A program made the position numbers and the translations under genes. The notes beneath the pieces were generated by a model. The model had not been told where the DNA came from and did no database searches. It was given only the letters and a program-made list of their open reading frames with translations. 64,000 bases of DNA from Chitinophagaceae bacterium (GTDB lineage Bacteria > Bacteroidota > Bacteroidia > Chitinophagales > Chitinophagaceae), in contig JAHBTL010000019.1 of assembly GCA_019638615.1 (NCBI GenBank), positions 1-64,000 of the forward strand, given 5' to 3'. Shown in pieces: positions 43,029 to 52,525 of the stretch (the stretch's first letter is position 1; each line of letters starts with the position of its first letter).

Positions 43029-44126
43029 ATGCAAATTAAGGACATCATTAACGTTTTGGAAAGCCAGGCACATCCGTCGCTCCAGGAAGGGTACGACAAT
43101 GCCGGGCTTATTACAGGTAATATGTGGGAGGAATGCACCGGCATACTGTGTTCACTTGATGCTACAGAAGCGGTAGTGGAAGAAGCAATCGCCAACAGGT
43201 GCAACCTTATTGTGGCACATCACCCCATTGTATTCAAAGGATTGAAAAAGATCACCGGCAAAACATACGTAGAACGTACTGTGATAAAAGCCATTAAACA
43301 TGATATAGCCCTCTACGCCATTCATACCAACCTGGATAATATATTGGATGGTGTAAACGGCCGAATGGCGGCTCAACTGGGTTTAACGGATTGTAAGCCC
43401 CTGCTGCCCAAACCCGGGCTGCTGAAAAAACTATACACATTTGTGCCACAGGCGCAGGCCGAACAGGTACGAACAGCCCTTTTTGACGCCGGCGCCGGGC
43501 ATATAGGCAATTACAGCGAGTGTAGCTTTAATGCCGAAGGCACAGGAACTTTTAAAGGAGAGATTGGAACGAATCCGTTTGCAGGAGTCCCGGGGCAAAG
43601 ACATGCCGAAAACGAGGTAAAGATGGAAGTGATTTTCCCGGGGTGGCTCCAGCGCCAGGTAACAGAGGCCCTTATCAAAGCGCATCCCTACGAAGAACCG
43701 GCATACGATATTGTATTGCTGGAAAACAGCCATGCCCGGGTGGGATCGGGTGTAACAGGTTTATTACCCGCTCCCTGTGAAGCCACTTATTTCCTGGAAA
43801 ATCTGAAAAAAACATTTAATCTCCCTGTCATCAGGCATACGGCACTTACAAACAAGACCATTCAAACCGTCTCATTGTGTGGCGGGGCTGGCAGTTTTTT
43901 GATTTCTAATGCATTACATGTAAAATCAGATATTTATATTACTTCGGATATTAAATACCACGAATTTTTTGAGGCCGATTCCCGGATGATACTGGCTGAC
44001 ATAGGACATTATGAAAGCGAACAATATACGATAGACCTGCTGTATGATATTTTGCAGGAAAAATTCCCTACCTTTGCCGTCCTTAAAACCGCAGTGAATA
44101 CCAACCCGGTACTTTACTATGTATAA
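43029..44126 (+). CDS. Nif3-like dinuclear metal centre protein
   Basis: A 365-residue member of the NIF3/YbgI (YqfO-like) family, hexameric proteins with a two-metal site. Visible ligands: LIVAHHPIVF (His pair), the Asp in IHTNLDN, and the C-terminal ILADIGHYESEQ His/Glu block. The central insertion (about 125-235) is the PII-like domain of the long YqfO type. A link to GTP cyclohydrolase or wall metabolism has been proposed for relatives, but the function is unsettled. A zinc-ribbon coiled-coil gene follows after 23 bases. Confidence 0.93.
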   Translation: MQIKDIINVLESQAHPSLQEGYDNAGLITGNMWEECTGILCSLDATEAVVEEAIANRCNLIVAHHPIVFKGLKKITGKTYVERTVIKAIKHDIALYAIHTNLDNILDGVNGRMAAQLGLTDCKPLLPKPGLLKKLYTFVPQAQAEQVRTALFDAGAGHIGNYSECSFNAEGTGTFKGEIGTNPFAGVPGQRHAENEVKMEVIFPGWLQRQVTEALIKAHPYEEPAYDIVLLENSHARVGSGVTGLLPAPCEATYFLENLKKTFNLPVIRHTALTNKTIQTVSLCGGAGSFLISNALHVKSDIYITSDIKYHEFFEADSRMILADIGHYESEQYTIDLLYDILQEKFPTFAVLKTAVNTNPVLYYV

Positions 44127-44149
44127 CCAGTAAACTGTATTATCATCAT

Positions 44150-44905
44150 ATGGCCAACGTAAAAGAATTCTCTGTAGAAGAAAAACTTTCTTCACTTGTT
44201 TCTTTGCAAAAAATAGATTCCAAACTCGACGAGATTAAAATCCTGAAAGGCGAGCTGCCAATGGAAGTGCATGACCTGGAAGATGAGATACAGGGTTTAC
44301 ACGCCAGGCAAACACGTGTGGAAGAAGAGATCAATGGCATACAGGAATTTATAGAACAGAAAAAAAATGTGATCAAAGAATCGCAGGCGCTGGTAAAAAA
44401 ATACGAAAAGCAAAGTGAGAATGTAAAGAACAGCCGCGAATTTGAAGCCATCAATAAAGAAATGGAGCTCCAGAACCTGGAGGTGAAGCTGGCTGAAAAG
44501 CATATAAAAGATGCCAATGAAGAAATTGGAGACAAGGCACGTTTGCTTGAAAACGCTAAAAAGGCTGTAGCTGCCAAAGAAGGCGTGTTAAAACATAAGA
44601 AAGGCGAGCTGGAGAAGATTGTGGTGGATACCGAAAAAGAGGAAAAGGAGTTCAATAAAATTGCAACTGAGGCCCGTGATAAGGTAGATCCCCGCCTGCT
44701 GGCTTCTTATGAAAGGATCCGCAGAAGCTACCGCAATGGTTTGGCCATTGTGCCCGTATTAAGGGATGCCTGCGGTGGTTGCTTTAACGCTATCCCGCCA
44801 CAAAGGCAAAGCGAGATCCGCCAGCGAAAAAAAATCATTATCTGTGAAAACTGCGGACGCATCCTGATTGATGAGGACCTGTACCAGGGTACCGAAGCAA
44901 AATAA
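44150..44905 (+). CDS. Coiled-coil zinc-ribbon protein (CT398/CdsZ type)
   Basis: A 251-residue protein: a long antiparallel coiled-coil hairpin (residues about 10-190, Lys/Glu rich) followed by a C4 zinc ribbon, CGGCFNAIPP and later CENCGRILID. This architecture is that of the CT398/CdsZ family, conserved downstream of Nif3-like genes in many bacteria. The pairing suggests joint work, possibly as a nucleic-acid or protein scaffold, but no reaction can be named. A terminator follows. Confidence 0.88.
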   Translation: MANVKEFSVEEKLSSLVSLQKIDSKLDEIKILKGELPMEVHDLEDEIQGLHARQTRVEEEINGIQEFIEQKKNVIKESQALVKKYEKQSENVKNSREFEAINKEMELQNLEVKLAEKHIKDANEEIGDKARLLENAKKAVAAKEGVLKHKKGELEKIVVDTEKEEKEFNKIATEARDKVDPRLLASYERIRRSYRNGLAIVPVLRDACGGCFNAIPPQRQSEIRQRKKIIICENCGRILIDEDLYQGTEAK

Positions 44906-44933
44906 ATAGTAAGTATCATCCTGTCTTATAAAC

Positions 44934-44961
44934 AAAAAGGTGCTTTTATGGCGCCTTTTTT
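44934..44961 (+). terminator. Rho-independent terminator after the zinc-ribbon gene
   Basis: AAAAAGGTGC pairs with GCGCCTTTTT (one G-U pair) around the loop TTTTATG, followed by more T. It ends the nif3-zinc ribbon transcript. Confidence 0.75.
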
Positions 44962-44972
44962 AATTTGCGGGC

Positions 44973-45210
44973 ATGGGTACGAAAACTTTTTGCAGAAAAA
45001 GTAATCAGCTTTAACAGGCAATTAAACTATACAGGGGCTCTTCCCGCAGGCATTCAAATCATGAATCCTTTCAGGGAGAGCAAAGTAGTCCTTGAACATC
45101 CCAGGTTTATCATGCAATACAAATCAAAAGAAAAGAACCTGTATGTTGATAAATACCTTTTGGCTTTCCAAAGAATTGCTACCTTTCAAAAAAATATTCA
45201 GTCTGTATAA
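44973..45210 (+). pseudogene. Frameshifted and truncated SMUG2-type DNA glycosylase fragment
   Basis: Residues FAEKVISFNRQLNYTGALP and GIQIMNPFRES match the N-terminus of SMUG2/uracil-DNA-glycosylase-like proteins of Bacteroidota, which normally run to about 240 residues. The ATG at 44973 reads MGTKTF and must lose one T of the T run at 44988-44991 to enter that frame. After NPFRES the similarity fades and the frame ends at 45210, before the LGINPGRFG catalytic block expected next. Both a frameshift and loss of the main domain are visible. recN follows closely. Confidence 0.75.
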
Positions 45211-45222
45211 GTTGCAGGTATT

Positions 45223-46896
45223 ATGCTTCAAAAATTACTGATACGCAATTATGCTATTATAGAATCGGTTGAGATACAATTTTCGGGTAAGCTGAATATT
45301 ATTACCGGTGAAACCGGCGCCGGAAAAAGCATACTGATTGGCGCGCTGGGGCTGATACTGGGCGAAAGAGCCGACAGCTCGGTGTTGTTCGACCCATCGC
45401 AAAAATGCATAACCGAAGGGGTATTCAATGTACATGCGCGCCCTGCATTGCAGCAGTATCTGCAGCAAAACGACCTGGACGCCGGGGAAGAAATAGTGAT
45501 CAGGCGGGAAGTAGCGGCGAATGGCAAATCGCGTGCATTCATCAACGATACGCCGGTGAATCTTACACAGCTCAGGGAGTTTACATCGCTGCTGGTTGAC
45601 CTGCACCAGCAATTTGACAGCCTGCAACTCGGTGATGATGACTTCCAGCGGGAAGTGCTGGATGCCCTGGCCGGTAACAACGCATTGCTGAATGAATACA
45701 GGCGAGCGTACACGCAATACAGCGCTACTCAAAAGGAGCTGACCGCAGCGCGGGAACAGCAGGCTTTGTTTAACAGGGAACTTGATTATTACAAATTTTT
45801 ATTTACCGAACTGGAAGAAGTGAAGCTACAGCCCCATGAGCTGGAAGATGCGGACGCTGAGTTGAAATTGCTGAGCAATTCCGAAAACATCAAATCCACC
45901 CTTGGCAAAATTTATTATGAGCTGAATGAAGGCGAACAACCTGTAGCGCATCAGATAAAAGGGCTGGCCGGCCAGTTGCAGTCGCTGCATGCCTATCATG
46001 CTGATATTCCTTTGCTGGCAGAAAGATTGTTGTCGGTACAGATTGAACTGAGGGATATTGCAGGTGAAATAGAAAGATTGAATGACGATATAAGGTTTGA
46101 CGCAGAACGCATACAGGTGCTGAACGACCGGTTATCTGCCGGGTATAAATTGCTGAAAAAACATGCGGTTCAAACAACCGCCGAATTGCTGGATATACAG
46201 GAAGACCTGCAGCGAAAGTTGGATAAAGTGTTGAACCTGGATGCGGATATTGAAAAGCTGGAAAAAAAGCTGGCAACCCAATTGCAGCAGGCCAAAAAGC
46301 TGGCGGAAGCGCTTACCGCGGCGCGCCAGAAAGAAACGGGCTCCTTTGAGAAAAAAATGATGAAGCTGTTGACGCAGGTAGGTATGCCGAATGCCAGGCT
46401 GAAAGTGCAGGTTACACCGGGTAATCTTTCCGCGTCCGGGGGCGACAGCATAGAATTTTTATTTAATGCCAACCTGCCTGCCGGCGAGGCAGGTAAAAGC
46501 AACCGTTTTGAGCCGTTGAAAAAAGTAGCCAGTGGCGGGGAGCTCAGCCGTTTGATGCTTTGCATTAAATCGCTGGTGGCAATATCCGTTCAGTTGCCCA
46601 CGCTTATTTTCGACGAGATAGATTCAGGCATCAGCGGTGAAGCGGCCAGGCAGGTAGGGATCATTATGAAAGACCTGGGTAAATCGCACCAGGTGATCGC
46701 TATCACGCACCAGCCACAGATCGCGGCTAAGGCAGACGCCCATTTTTTTGTGTACAAAAAAGAAAAGGGCGACAGGATTCATACGCGCATAAAACTGCTT
46801 TCGGAAGACGAAAGAGTAGACGCGATAGCGCAGATGCTGGGTGGCGAAAAGCCTACGGCGGTGGCATTGGAAAATGCAAGGGAAATGATGAAGTAA
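45223..46896 (+). CDS. recN: DNA repair ATPase RecN
   Basis: A 557-residue SMC-like repair protein that acts at double-strand breaks. Walker A GETGAGKS is at residues 29-36. A coiled-coil region covers about 155-375. The ABC signature ASGGELSRLMLCIKS, Walker B LIFDEIDSGISG and the switch His in AITHQPQIA are intact. Residues 418-424 (LPAGEAG), just before the signature, look like an insertion: the DNA there is a small palindrome (46472-46494). The frame is kept, so the protein may still work. Confidence 0.95.
   Translation: MLQKLLIRNYAIIESVEIQFSGKLNIITGETGAGKSILIGALGLILGERADSSVLFDPSQKCITEGVFNVHARPALQQYLQQNDLDAGEEIVIRREVAANGKSRAFINDTPVNLTQLREFTSLLVDLHQQFDSLQLGDDDFQREVLDALAGNNALLNEYRRAYTQYSATQKELTAAREQQALFNRELDYYKFLFTELEEVKLQPHELEDADAELKLLSNSENIKSTLGKIYYELNEGEQPVAHQIKGLAGQLQSLHAYHADIPLLAERLLSVQIELRDIAGEIERLNDDIRFDAERIQVLNDRLSAGYKLLKKHAVQTTAELLDIQEDLQRKLDKVLNLDADIEKLEKKLATQLQQAKKLAEALTAARQKETGSFEKKMMKLLTQVGMPNARLKVQVTPGNLSASGGDSIEFLFNANLPAGEAGKSNRFEPLKKVASGGELSRLMLCIKSLVAISVQLPTLIFDEIDSGISGEAARQVGIIMKDLGKSHQVIAITHQPQIAAKADAHFFVYKKEKGDRIHTRIKLLSEDERVDAIAQMLGGEKPTAVALENAREMMK
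46472..46494. repeat. Short palindromic repeat inserted in frame in recN
   Basis: ACCTGCC and GGCAGGT are perfect inverted repeats enclosing TGCCGGCGA. Related words occur in the MITE at 13683 (GCCTGCCAGCCGGCGAGG) and in the gene at 53089 (CCTGCCGGCGA). In recN it encodes LPAGEAG between the beta strand SIEFLFNAN and the ABC signature. Confidence 0.65.
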
Positions 46897-46903
46897 AATA
46901 TAT

Positions 46904-47037
46904 AGGTGCATTTAAAATTGCCGCAGACCTGTCTGCCGTAAGCAGATGCGCAGATCAAATCTGTGCATCTGCGGCTAAAAGAAGGCATATCCTGTGTTTC
47001 GCAGGCACGCCTGCTCCAACAATTTTGAAATACACCC
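46904..47037. mobile_element. Degenerate MITE-like element after recN
   Basis: The left end GGTGCATTTAAAATTGCCGC is the same as the ends of the element at 13622, with one change. The right end (47018-47037) is an inverted, poorer copy with an indel. There is no clear target duplication. The inside differs from the first element and carries a strong stem, GCAGATGCGCAGAT with ATCTGTGCATCTGC (46942-46972), which could end recN transcription although no T run follows. It fills most of the 201-base gap. Confidence 0.55.
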
Positions 47038-47057
47038 GTTTTTGAGGTAAAAAATAA

Positions 47058-47065
47058 TATCTTTA
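47058..47065 (+). promoter_or_regulatory. Possible -7 element of the DoxX-like gene
   Basis: TATCTTTA differs from TAnnTTTG at the last base and lies 32 bases before the start at 47098. Confidence 0.3.
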
Positions 47066-47097
47066 GAAGAATATCAAAAAAATTCAACCCCGCAGAT

Positions 47098-48393
47098 ATG
47101 AAAAAAATGGTATTTTTTTTCGTGAAATCCTCCACACTTTTGTTGCTGACATTGGTAGCTTTTGTTTTCCTGAATGTAATCATACATACTTTTTTGAAAG
47201 GCTGGGGCATCGATTATGATTTCTTCCAGGGGTTATACCATCTTTTTGATTCTGTTATTTACCAGATCGACAGAATTTTCTTTAAAACCGGGTATAAGAC
47301 AAAATCTCTTACCGGGGTCCCTTCCGACAGCCCTTTCTCCGCTCTACTTTTAATCAGTACGGTTTTTCTTGTTTTTTTTGTTTCTGTTGTGTGGACTTTT
47401 GTACAAAGAAAGAATACGGCTGCATCCCTGGTAAAGCTTGAAAGATATAATGAAAAACTACGGGAAATAGTGCGTATAGCGGTTGCCGTAATAATGTATT
47501 ATTATGGGATCCGTAAAGTTTTTTTACTGCAGATGCCGTCATACAGAATGGATCAGTTGCTGACCCAGTTTGGTTTTTTTTCGAGGAGTGAACTGATGTG
47601 GACGTTTATAGGAGCTTCAAAGTCGTTCCAGTTTTTTTTAGGCGTATCAGAAGTGTTCGTTTCTTTTCTCCTTTTCTTCAGGAGAACATCTTTATTAGGT
47701 TTGCTGATTGCATTTGCAATTACCACTAATATCTGTGTGATGAATTTTGCCTATGACGTACCGGCCAGGATGCTGGCGGGTTTGTTGATGCTCATGGTGG
47801 TTTATTTGCTTCTTCCTTATATTAAAGTTTTATATGCCTTTTTTGTGCAGGACAGGCCCACTAAGATTGATTTTCATAAATGGAAGTATACGGGTGAAAG
47901 GTATGGCAAAATATTTAACAGGATACTGCTTTTTGTTATCCCCCTCCTGATTATAACAGACATGTTTCTTGTCTTATCCAGAAACAGGAGGCGCAGCGAT
48001 CCGCCTATAGCCATTTACCAGGCCGAAACTTTTGTATCCAAAGGCGATACGATTCCTTTATTGGCAAACAGGGAAGGAAGATGGAATTTTATGGTTTTCA
48101 GGACCAATGAAGTATTAACGGTCATCTACTCACAAGGAAACCGGAAAGATTTCAGGTATAAAATGGATTCTGTTGAAAATAAACTTTCATTGTTTAAGTA
48201 TACTTATTTCAAAGACTCCATACCGGTTTCGGTATACGAGGTGGATCGGTTAGAAAATAAGAATCTCGCGCTTCGTTCTTCAAAAGATTCCCTGTACTCA
48301 AGCATGCAGTTTATACCGGATTCTGTTTTCAATTTTGATATTGAGGGTAAAAAAAAATGGGCGGATAAATTACCCGCATCTTCCGTTAAGTAG
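47098..48393 (+). CDS. DoxX-like multi-pass membrane protein
   Basis: A 431-residue protein with about seven hydrophobic segments in the first 300 residues (for example residues 8-30, 80-100, 122-140 and 205-250) and a soluble C-terminal part of about 120 residues with QAETFVSKGDTIPLLANREGRWNFMVF. The helix with IMYYYGIRKVF and the block LGVSEVFVSFLLFF resemble DoxX-type proteins, but I cannot assign a family firmly. It is convergent to the MBL hydrolase gene. Confidence 0.65.
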   Translation: MKKMVFFFVKSSTLLLLTLVAFVFLNVIIHTFLKGWGIDYDFFQGLYHLFDSVIYQIDRIFFKTGYKTKSLTGVPSDSPFSALLLISTVFLVFFVSVVWTFVQRKNTAASLVKLERYNEKLREIVRIAVAVIMYYYGIRKVFLLQMPSYRMDQLLTQFGFFSRSELMWTFIGASKSFQFFLGVSEVFVSFLLFFRRTSLLGLLIAFAITTNICVMNFAYDVPARMLAGLLMLMVVYLLLPYIKVLYAFFVQDRPTKIDFHKWKYTGERYGKIFNRILLFVIPLLIITDMFLVLSRNRRRSDPPIAIYQAETFVSKGDTIPLLANREGRWNFMVFRTNEVLTVIYSQGNRKDFRYKMDSVENKLSLFKYTYFKDSIPVSVYEVDRLENKNLALRSSKDSLYSSMQFIPDSVFNFDIEGKKKWADKLPASSVK

Positions 48394-48424
48394 CTATGAA
48401 CGATGGCGCTGGTTCTGCGATGCA

Positions 48425-49267
48425 TTAAATGCTTTCCAGCTTAAATACATCTTTGGCGCGAATGCCTTTTTCCGTCATCGCGAGTGTACAGCACTCGTGT
48501 TGCGGGTCGTGCTCAAAGAAGATGATGTAATTGTTTTGCAGCACTTCCTGTAAAAAGGATTTTTTTTCATGCAGGGTAGTAAGCGGGAACATGTCATATG
48601 CCATAACGTAGGGCAGGGGAATATGTCCAATGGAAGGTAAAAGGTCGGCAGCATAAACAATGGTTTTCCCTTTGTAATCATTGAGCTGCGGCAGCATCAT
48701 TGCCTGTGTATGGCCATTTACAAAACGGATGGTAACGTGTTCGGAAAAGGCAATATCTTCCTTTACCGTAATAAATTTCAATTTTCCGCTATCCTGTATG
48801 GGCTGGATATTTTCCCTGAGAAAAGAAGCCTTTTCCCGGTCGTTGGGTTTGATGGCCCATTGCCAGTGTTGTTCATTGCTCCAGTAGGTGGCATTTTTAA
48901 AAGCCGGTACCATTTTATTGTTTTCAATTACAATGGCCCCGCCTACATGATCGAAGTGGAGATGGGTTAACAACACGTCTGTAATATCATCCCGGTGAAA
49001 TCCATGCTTTGCAAGCGATTTATCTAATGTATCGTCGCCATGCAGGTAATAATGGCTCATGAATTTAGCATCCTGCTTGTTGCCCATGCCTGTATCCACC
49101 AGTATCAAACGATCCTTTTCTTCAATCAGCAAGCTACGCATTGCCCACGAGCAGAGATTGTTTTCATCGGCAGGGTTGAGCTTGTTCCATATGCTTTTGG
49201 GCACAACGCCAAACATGGCGCCGCCATCCAGCTTAAAATAACCTGTATTAACTGAGTATAATTTCAT
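48425..49267 (-). CDS. MBL-fold metallo-hydrolase
   Basis: A 280-residue cytoplasmic hydrolase when started at 49267 (MKLYSVNTGYF). The two-metal motif THLHFDHVGG gives His102, His104, Asp106 and His107. Further ligands lie in RFVNGHTQAM, AADLLPSIGHIP and FFEHDPQH. The overall form is like quorum-quenching lactonases and other class B enzymes of this size; the substrate is not predictable. Confidence 0.9.
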   Translation of the reverse strand: MKLYSVNTGYFKLDGGAMFGVVPKSIWNKLNPADENNLCSWAMRSLLIEEKDRLILVDTGMGNKQDAKFMSHYYLHGDDTLDKSLAKHGFHRDDITDVLLTHLHFDHVGGAIVIENNKMVPAFKNATYWSNEQHWQWAIKPNDREKASFLRENIQPIQDSGKLKFITVKEDIAFSEHVTIRFVNGHTQAMMLPQLNDYKGKTIVYAADLLPSIGHIPLPYVMAYDMFPLTTLHEKKSFLQEVLQNNYIIFFEHDPQHECCTLAMTEKGIRAKDVFKLESI

Positions 49268-49375
49268 AATGCAAAACAATGAGGATGCTAAATTAAGCTG
49301 TTGCGGGATTTAAAATACATGCTTTTCAGAGTAAAAATAATGTATATGCTGCTGCCATCATTTTGACTGCAACTG

Positions 49376-52198
49376 TCAGTTCATCCGCATACGGGTAGGG
49401 CCGCTGCCTGGTCCATCGGTTCCCTGCCCCCCGGATTGCTGTGCTTTGAATTGCATGAGCCTGTATGTGAAAGTAAGCATAAAGTAACGGGTGAGCCTGT
49501 TTACGCGGCTGTCGATAATAGCGTTGCCGCTTACCTGTCGGGATATATTGGTGTTCTGATTGAATAGGTCAAATCCTGACAGCCGTATAAACCCGTTCTT
49601 CTTTTTGAACAGGGTTTTTTCAACGGAAGCGTTGAACAAAGTGGGATTGCCGTTCACAGAGGAGGCCAATCCATTATTAATAACATAGCTGATGTCATAG
49701 CGCAATATCAATCCCCCGGGGATATCCATGCGCATATTGCTGCCAAGCGACCAGGCATTGGAGCTTAAACGCTCCCCGTTTTGCGACAATGTGTATTTTG
49801 TAGAATTGAGACTATATGCGCCACTGGCGCCCCATTCCAGCCATTCTTTGTAATTGAAGTCAAAATTCAGGCGTTGCGTGGTTACCCAGTTGTTGCCTGT
49901 GTTTTTCCGGCTGTTTACCAGTCCCACATCGTGGTTGTAGTTTACGTTGCCGTTAAAAGAAACCACATATCTCCGGTTCTGGAAAGGAACGGAATAAGTA
50001 TAAAACCCGGCAACGTTGTAATAACCATTCATGTTTTCAGGCATGCTTAATTGTGCCCCGCTGCTGTCGAGGTTGATATTATTGTTCACGATCCTGTTTT
50101 GTACAGTGTTGGCATTTATACCCACAAACATTGCCCTGCCCGAAGTGAAGTTGAAATTATTAAAGAACACCCGCAGGTTGTGGCTGAATTCAGGTTTCAG
50201 GTCGGGATTCCCCTGTGTTTGATACTGCGGGTTCGATACATCCCTCACCGGTTGTAGCTGGTTATAGCTGGGCTGGTTGAAATTAGCATTGTAATTCATG
50301 TTCAGCCTCCTGGTGCGTGAAAAGTTATAGGTAAACCTGGCAGAAGGGGCTACATTCAGGCGCCTTTGTGGCGTATAGGCGCTGTCCTTGGATATTGAAT
50401 ACCCGCTCAGGTAAGCAGGTTGTAAATTAACGCCCACACTGTAGTTGTATTTTTTTTGAATGGTTCTCAGGCTGATGCCTACCTGCTGGTTAATGAAAGT
50501 GTTTTCGTAAGCGTTGCTCAGGCTGTCCAGAAAATGGGTATCACCTGTTAAGGAATCTTTGCTATAAGTGCCCCTGTCGTTTTTAGCGTAGGAATAGTTG
50601 TAACCATAACTCATATCGAGATAGCGGTTTTTGCTTACAGGTTCTGTATAAGTAACCCTGAAGCCATAATTGCGGTTGCTGTTGTCCTGCGCGATCAATT
50701 GGTCTAAATATGTATCTGAATAGCCTCCTGCTTTTAAATATTCCCGGGTAAAGTTGATTTTATCGTCATCGCTCAATGAATAGGAAGTTCCGAAGTTGGC
50801 TGTGAACGACAGGTTCCTTCCCCTCTTTTGAAACCGGTGATTGTAATTCACAGAAGCGTTGAAGTTGGGAGATCTGCTGCTAACCGTATCTCCGCTGTAC
50901 CCGTCCTGCGTTTTATACATCTCACTGTTTATGTATTCAAACAATCCGTTGCTTCTGTTATTCGAATTGTTATAGGAAAAATTAGGAATGATTTTAAGGT
51001 AGTTCGACGAATCAAAATTGTACTCAAAGTTGAGGTTGGCCCGGTGATTATTACCGATATTATCGGCAAAGCTGCTTTGATTGTTCGTGAAAATATTCCC
51101 CGAAATATTCTGGCGCGAAGTGGCACGGTCTATAATAGTATTACGGTTAGAAAAGCTATAGTTGCCGTAGAACGATCCTTTTTTATTAAGAAAATCTGTA
51201 CGGAAATTAACGCCTATGGATTTGTTATCGGTAATCCCGTTCTGGTCTGCATTGGTATCAGAGGTAGCGCCACCGCCCGAGTTGCCGCCACCACCACCGC
51301 CACCTCTTATTGTTCGCATAGCTCCGCCGCCGCCGCGCCTGTTATTGGCATTACTGAAGTCAAAAAGATTCTGGTTGATGTTATTCAGGTTTCCTAAAAC
51401 GGACAGTTGGGTATTCTCCCTGAATATATTTGCATTCAGTGTAGCCTGGTAGTGTTCATCGGTACCGTATCCGGCGGAGGCCCTGCCAAATACCCCCTTG
51501 TTTTTGTCCTTTTTTAATTGCAGGTTGATTACAATGTCAGGGTCGCCATCCTTTATGCCCGATGCCTGGGCCAGTTCTCCGTAGTCATCCACTACCTGTA
51601 CTTTGTCTATGATTTCGGCCGGCAGCTCACGGGTAGCAGTCTTGGGATCGCCTCCAAAAAAATCCTTACCGTTTACCTTGATCTTGGTAACCGTTTTACC
51701 CTGCGCTGTTATATTTCCATCCTTGTCAACCTGCAGTCCGGGTATTTTTTTTAAAAGATCCTCTACATTCGAATTGGGCCTTACCTTAAATGAGTCAGCC
51801 TTAAATTCCACTGTATCTTCTTTAATTACAATCGGCGGCGGACTGATCACTATTTCCTGTAAAGTTTTGATGGCGGGTAGCATGGTGATGCTGCCTGTAT
51901 TCAAATCTGTTTTACCGGCTTCAAAATCAAAGCTCTTCTCAAAATCTTCCATGCCGATATTGGTAATCCGGAGCGTAAAAACGTTGGTAGTTACATTGTT
52001 GAACAAGAACTGCCCGTCTTTAGCCGTTACTGTTTGCAGGGTATCTTTTGTACCGGGTCTGATAAGCATTACCGACGCCCCCTGTAGTGCAGTATGACTG
52101 CTGTCGTATACTCTGCCCCTTACTGTTTTGGACGTTTGTGCAAACAGGGTTGATGAGGAAGAAAAAATAATAAGTAAAAGTAAATGTATGGGCTTCAT
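49376..52198 (-). CDS. TonB-dependent outer-membrane beta-barrel protein
   Basis: A 940-residue outer-membrane receptor. It has a signal peptide (1-20), a carboxypeptidase-regulatory-like domain (VRGRVYDSSHTALQGASVMLI, about 24-110), a plug with VEDLLKKIPGLQVDKDGNITAQGK and GKDFFGGDPKTATRELPAEIIDKVQVVDDY, and a large barrel of the outer-membrane-beta-barrel-3 type. A very Gly-rich loop (GGGAMRTIRGGGGGGG) lies near residues 290-310. It diverges from the sigma gene at 52526, which suggests common control. The ligand is unknown. Confidence 0.9.
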   Translation of the reverse strand: MKPIHLLLLIIFSSSSTLFAQTSKTVRGRVYDSSHTALQGASVMLIRPGTKDTLQTVTAKDGQFLFNNVTTNVFTLRITNIGMEDFEKSFDFEAGKTDLNTGSITMLPAIKTLQEIVISPPPIVIKEDTVEFKADSFKVRPNSNVEDLLKKIPGLQVDKDGNITAQGKTVTKIKVNGKDFFGGDPKTATRELPAEIIDKVQVVDDYGELAQASGIKDGDPDIVINLQLKKDKNKGVFGRASAGYGTDEHYQATLNANIFRENTQLSVLGNLNNINQNLFDFSNANNRRGGGGAMRTIRGGGGGGGNSGGGATSDTNADQNGITDNKSIGVNFRTDFLNKKGSFYGNYSFSNRNTIIDRATSRQNISGNIFTNNQSSFADNIGNNHRANLNFEYNFDSSNYLKIIPNFSYNNSNNRSNGLFEYINSEMYKTQDGYSGDTVSSRSPNFNASVNYNHRFQKRGRNLSFTANFGTSYSLSDDDKINFTREYLKAGGYSDTYLDQLIAQDNSNRNYGFRVTYTEPVSKNRYLDMSYGYNYSYAKNDRGTYSKDSLTGDTHFLDSLSNAYENTFINQQVGISLRTIQKKYNYSVGVNLQPAYLSGYSISKDSAYTPQRRLNVAPSARFTYNFSRTRRLNMNYNANFNQPSYNQLQPVRDVSNPQYQTQGNPDLKPEFSHNLRVFFNNFNFTSGRAMFVGINANTVQNRIVNNNINLDSSGAQLSMPENMNGYYNVAGFYTYSVPFQNRRYVVSFNGNVNYNHDVGLVNSRKNTGNNWVTTQRLNFDFNYKEWLEWGASGAYSLNSTKYTLSQNGERLSSNAWSLGSNMRMDIPGGLILRYDISYVINNGLASSVNGNPTLFNASVEKTLFKKKNGFIRLSGFDLFNQNTNISRQVSGNAIIDSRVNRLTRYFMLTFTYRLMQFKAQQSGGQGTDGPGSGPTRMRMN

Positions 52199-52251
52199 AT
52201 TTGATACTGCATTGTCTGTAATGATTGGGCTGAGTTGTTTACTACAGACTT

Positions 52252-52259
52252 CAAAAGTA
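52252..52259 (-). promoter_or_regulatory. Putative -7 element of the TonB-dependent receptor
   Basis: The minus strand reads TACTTTTG, an exact TAnnTTTG match 54 bases before the receptor start. The divergent gap to the sigma gene (52199-52525) holds no other element I can name, except a doubtful 73-codon minus-strand ORF. Confidence 0.45.
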
Positions 52260-52525
52260 GAATGAAGATTAATAACGAAAGACCGGCAGACGTTAAATAA
52301 GGTTAACGTTTGATTATAAATGCTTAACGATTGATAAAGAGAAAAATTGTTTGGAAGATATTGTAAAGGGCTGATCTTTATTTTTTATCCGGATAGCGGT
52401 TAAAATATCCTTTTCATCTATAATATCCGGGGTGTTCCTAACTTTATAAGAAATCCGTTTTCCCGCGCGCAACCTTTTAAATTCCTTGTCCGTAATATAT
52501 TGTTGAAAAGGATTTAGAACATATT

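Noticed and set aside
50828-51397. 189-codon plus-strand ORF opposite the TonB-dependent receptor
   Set aside because: Antisense shadow including the poly-Gly region; no start signal or domain.
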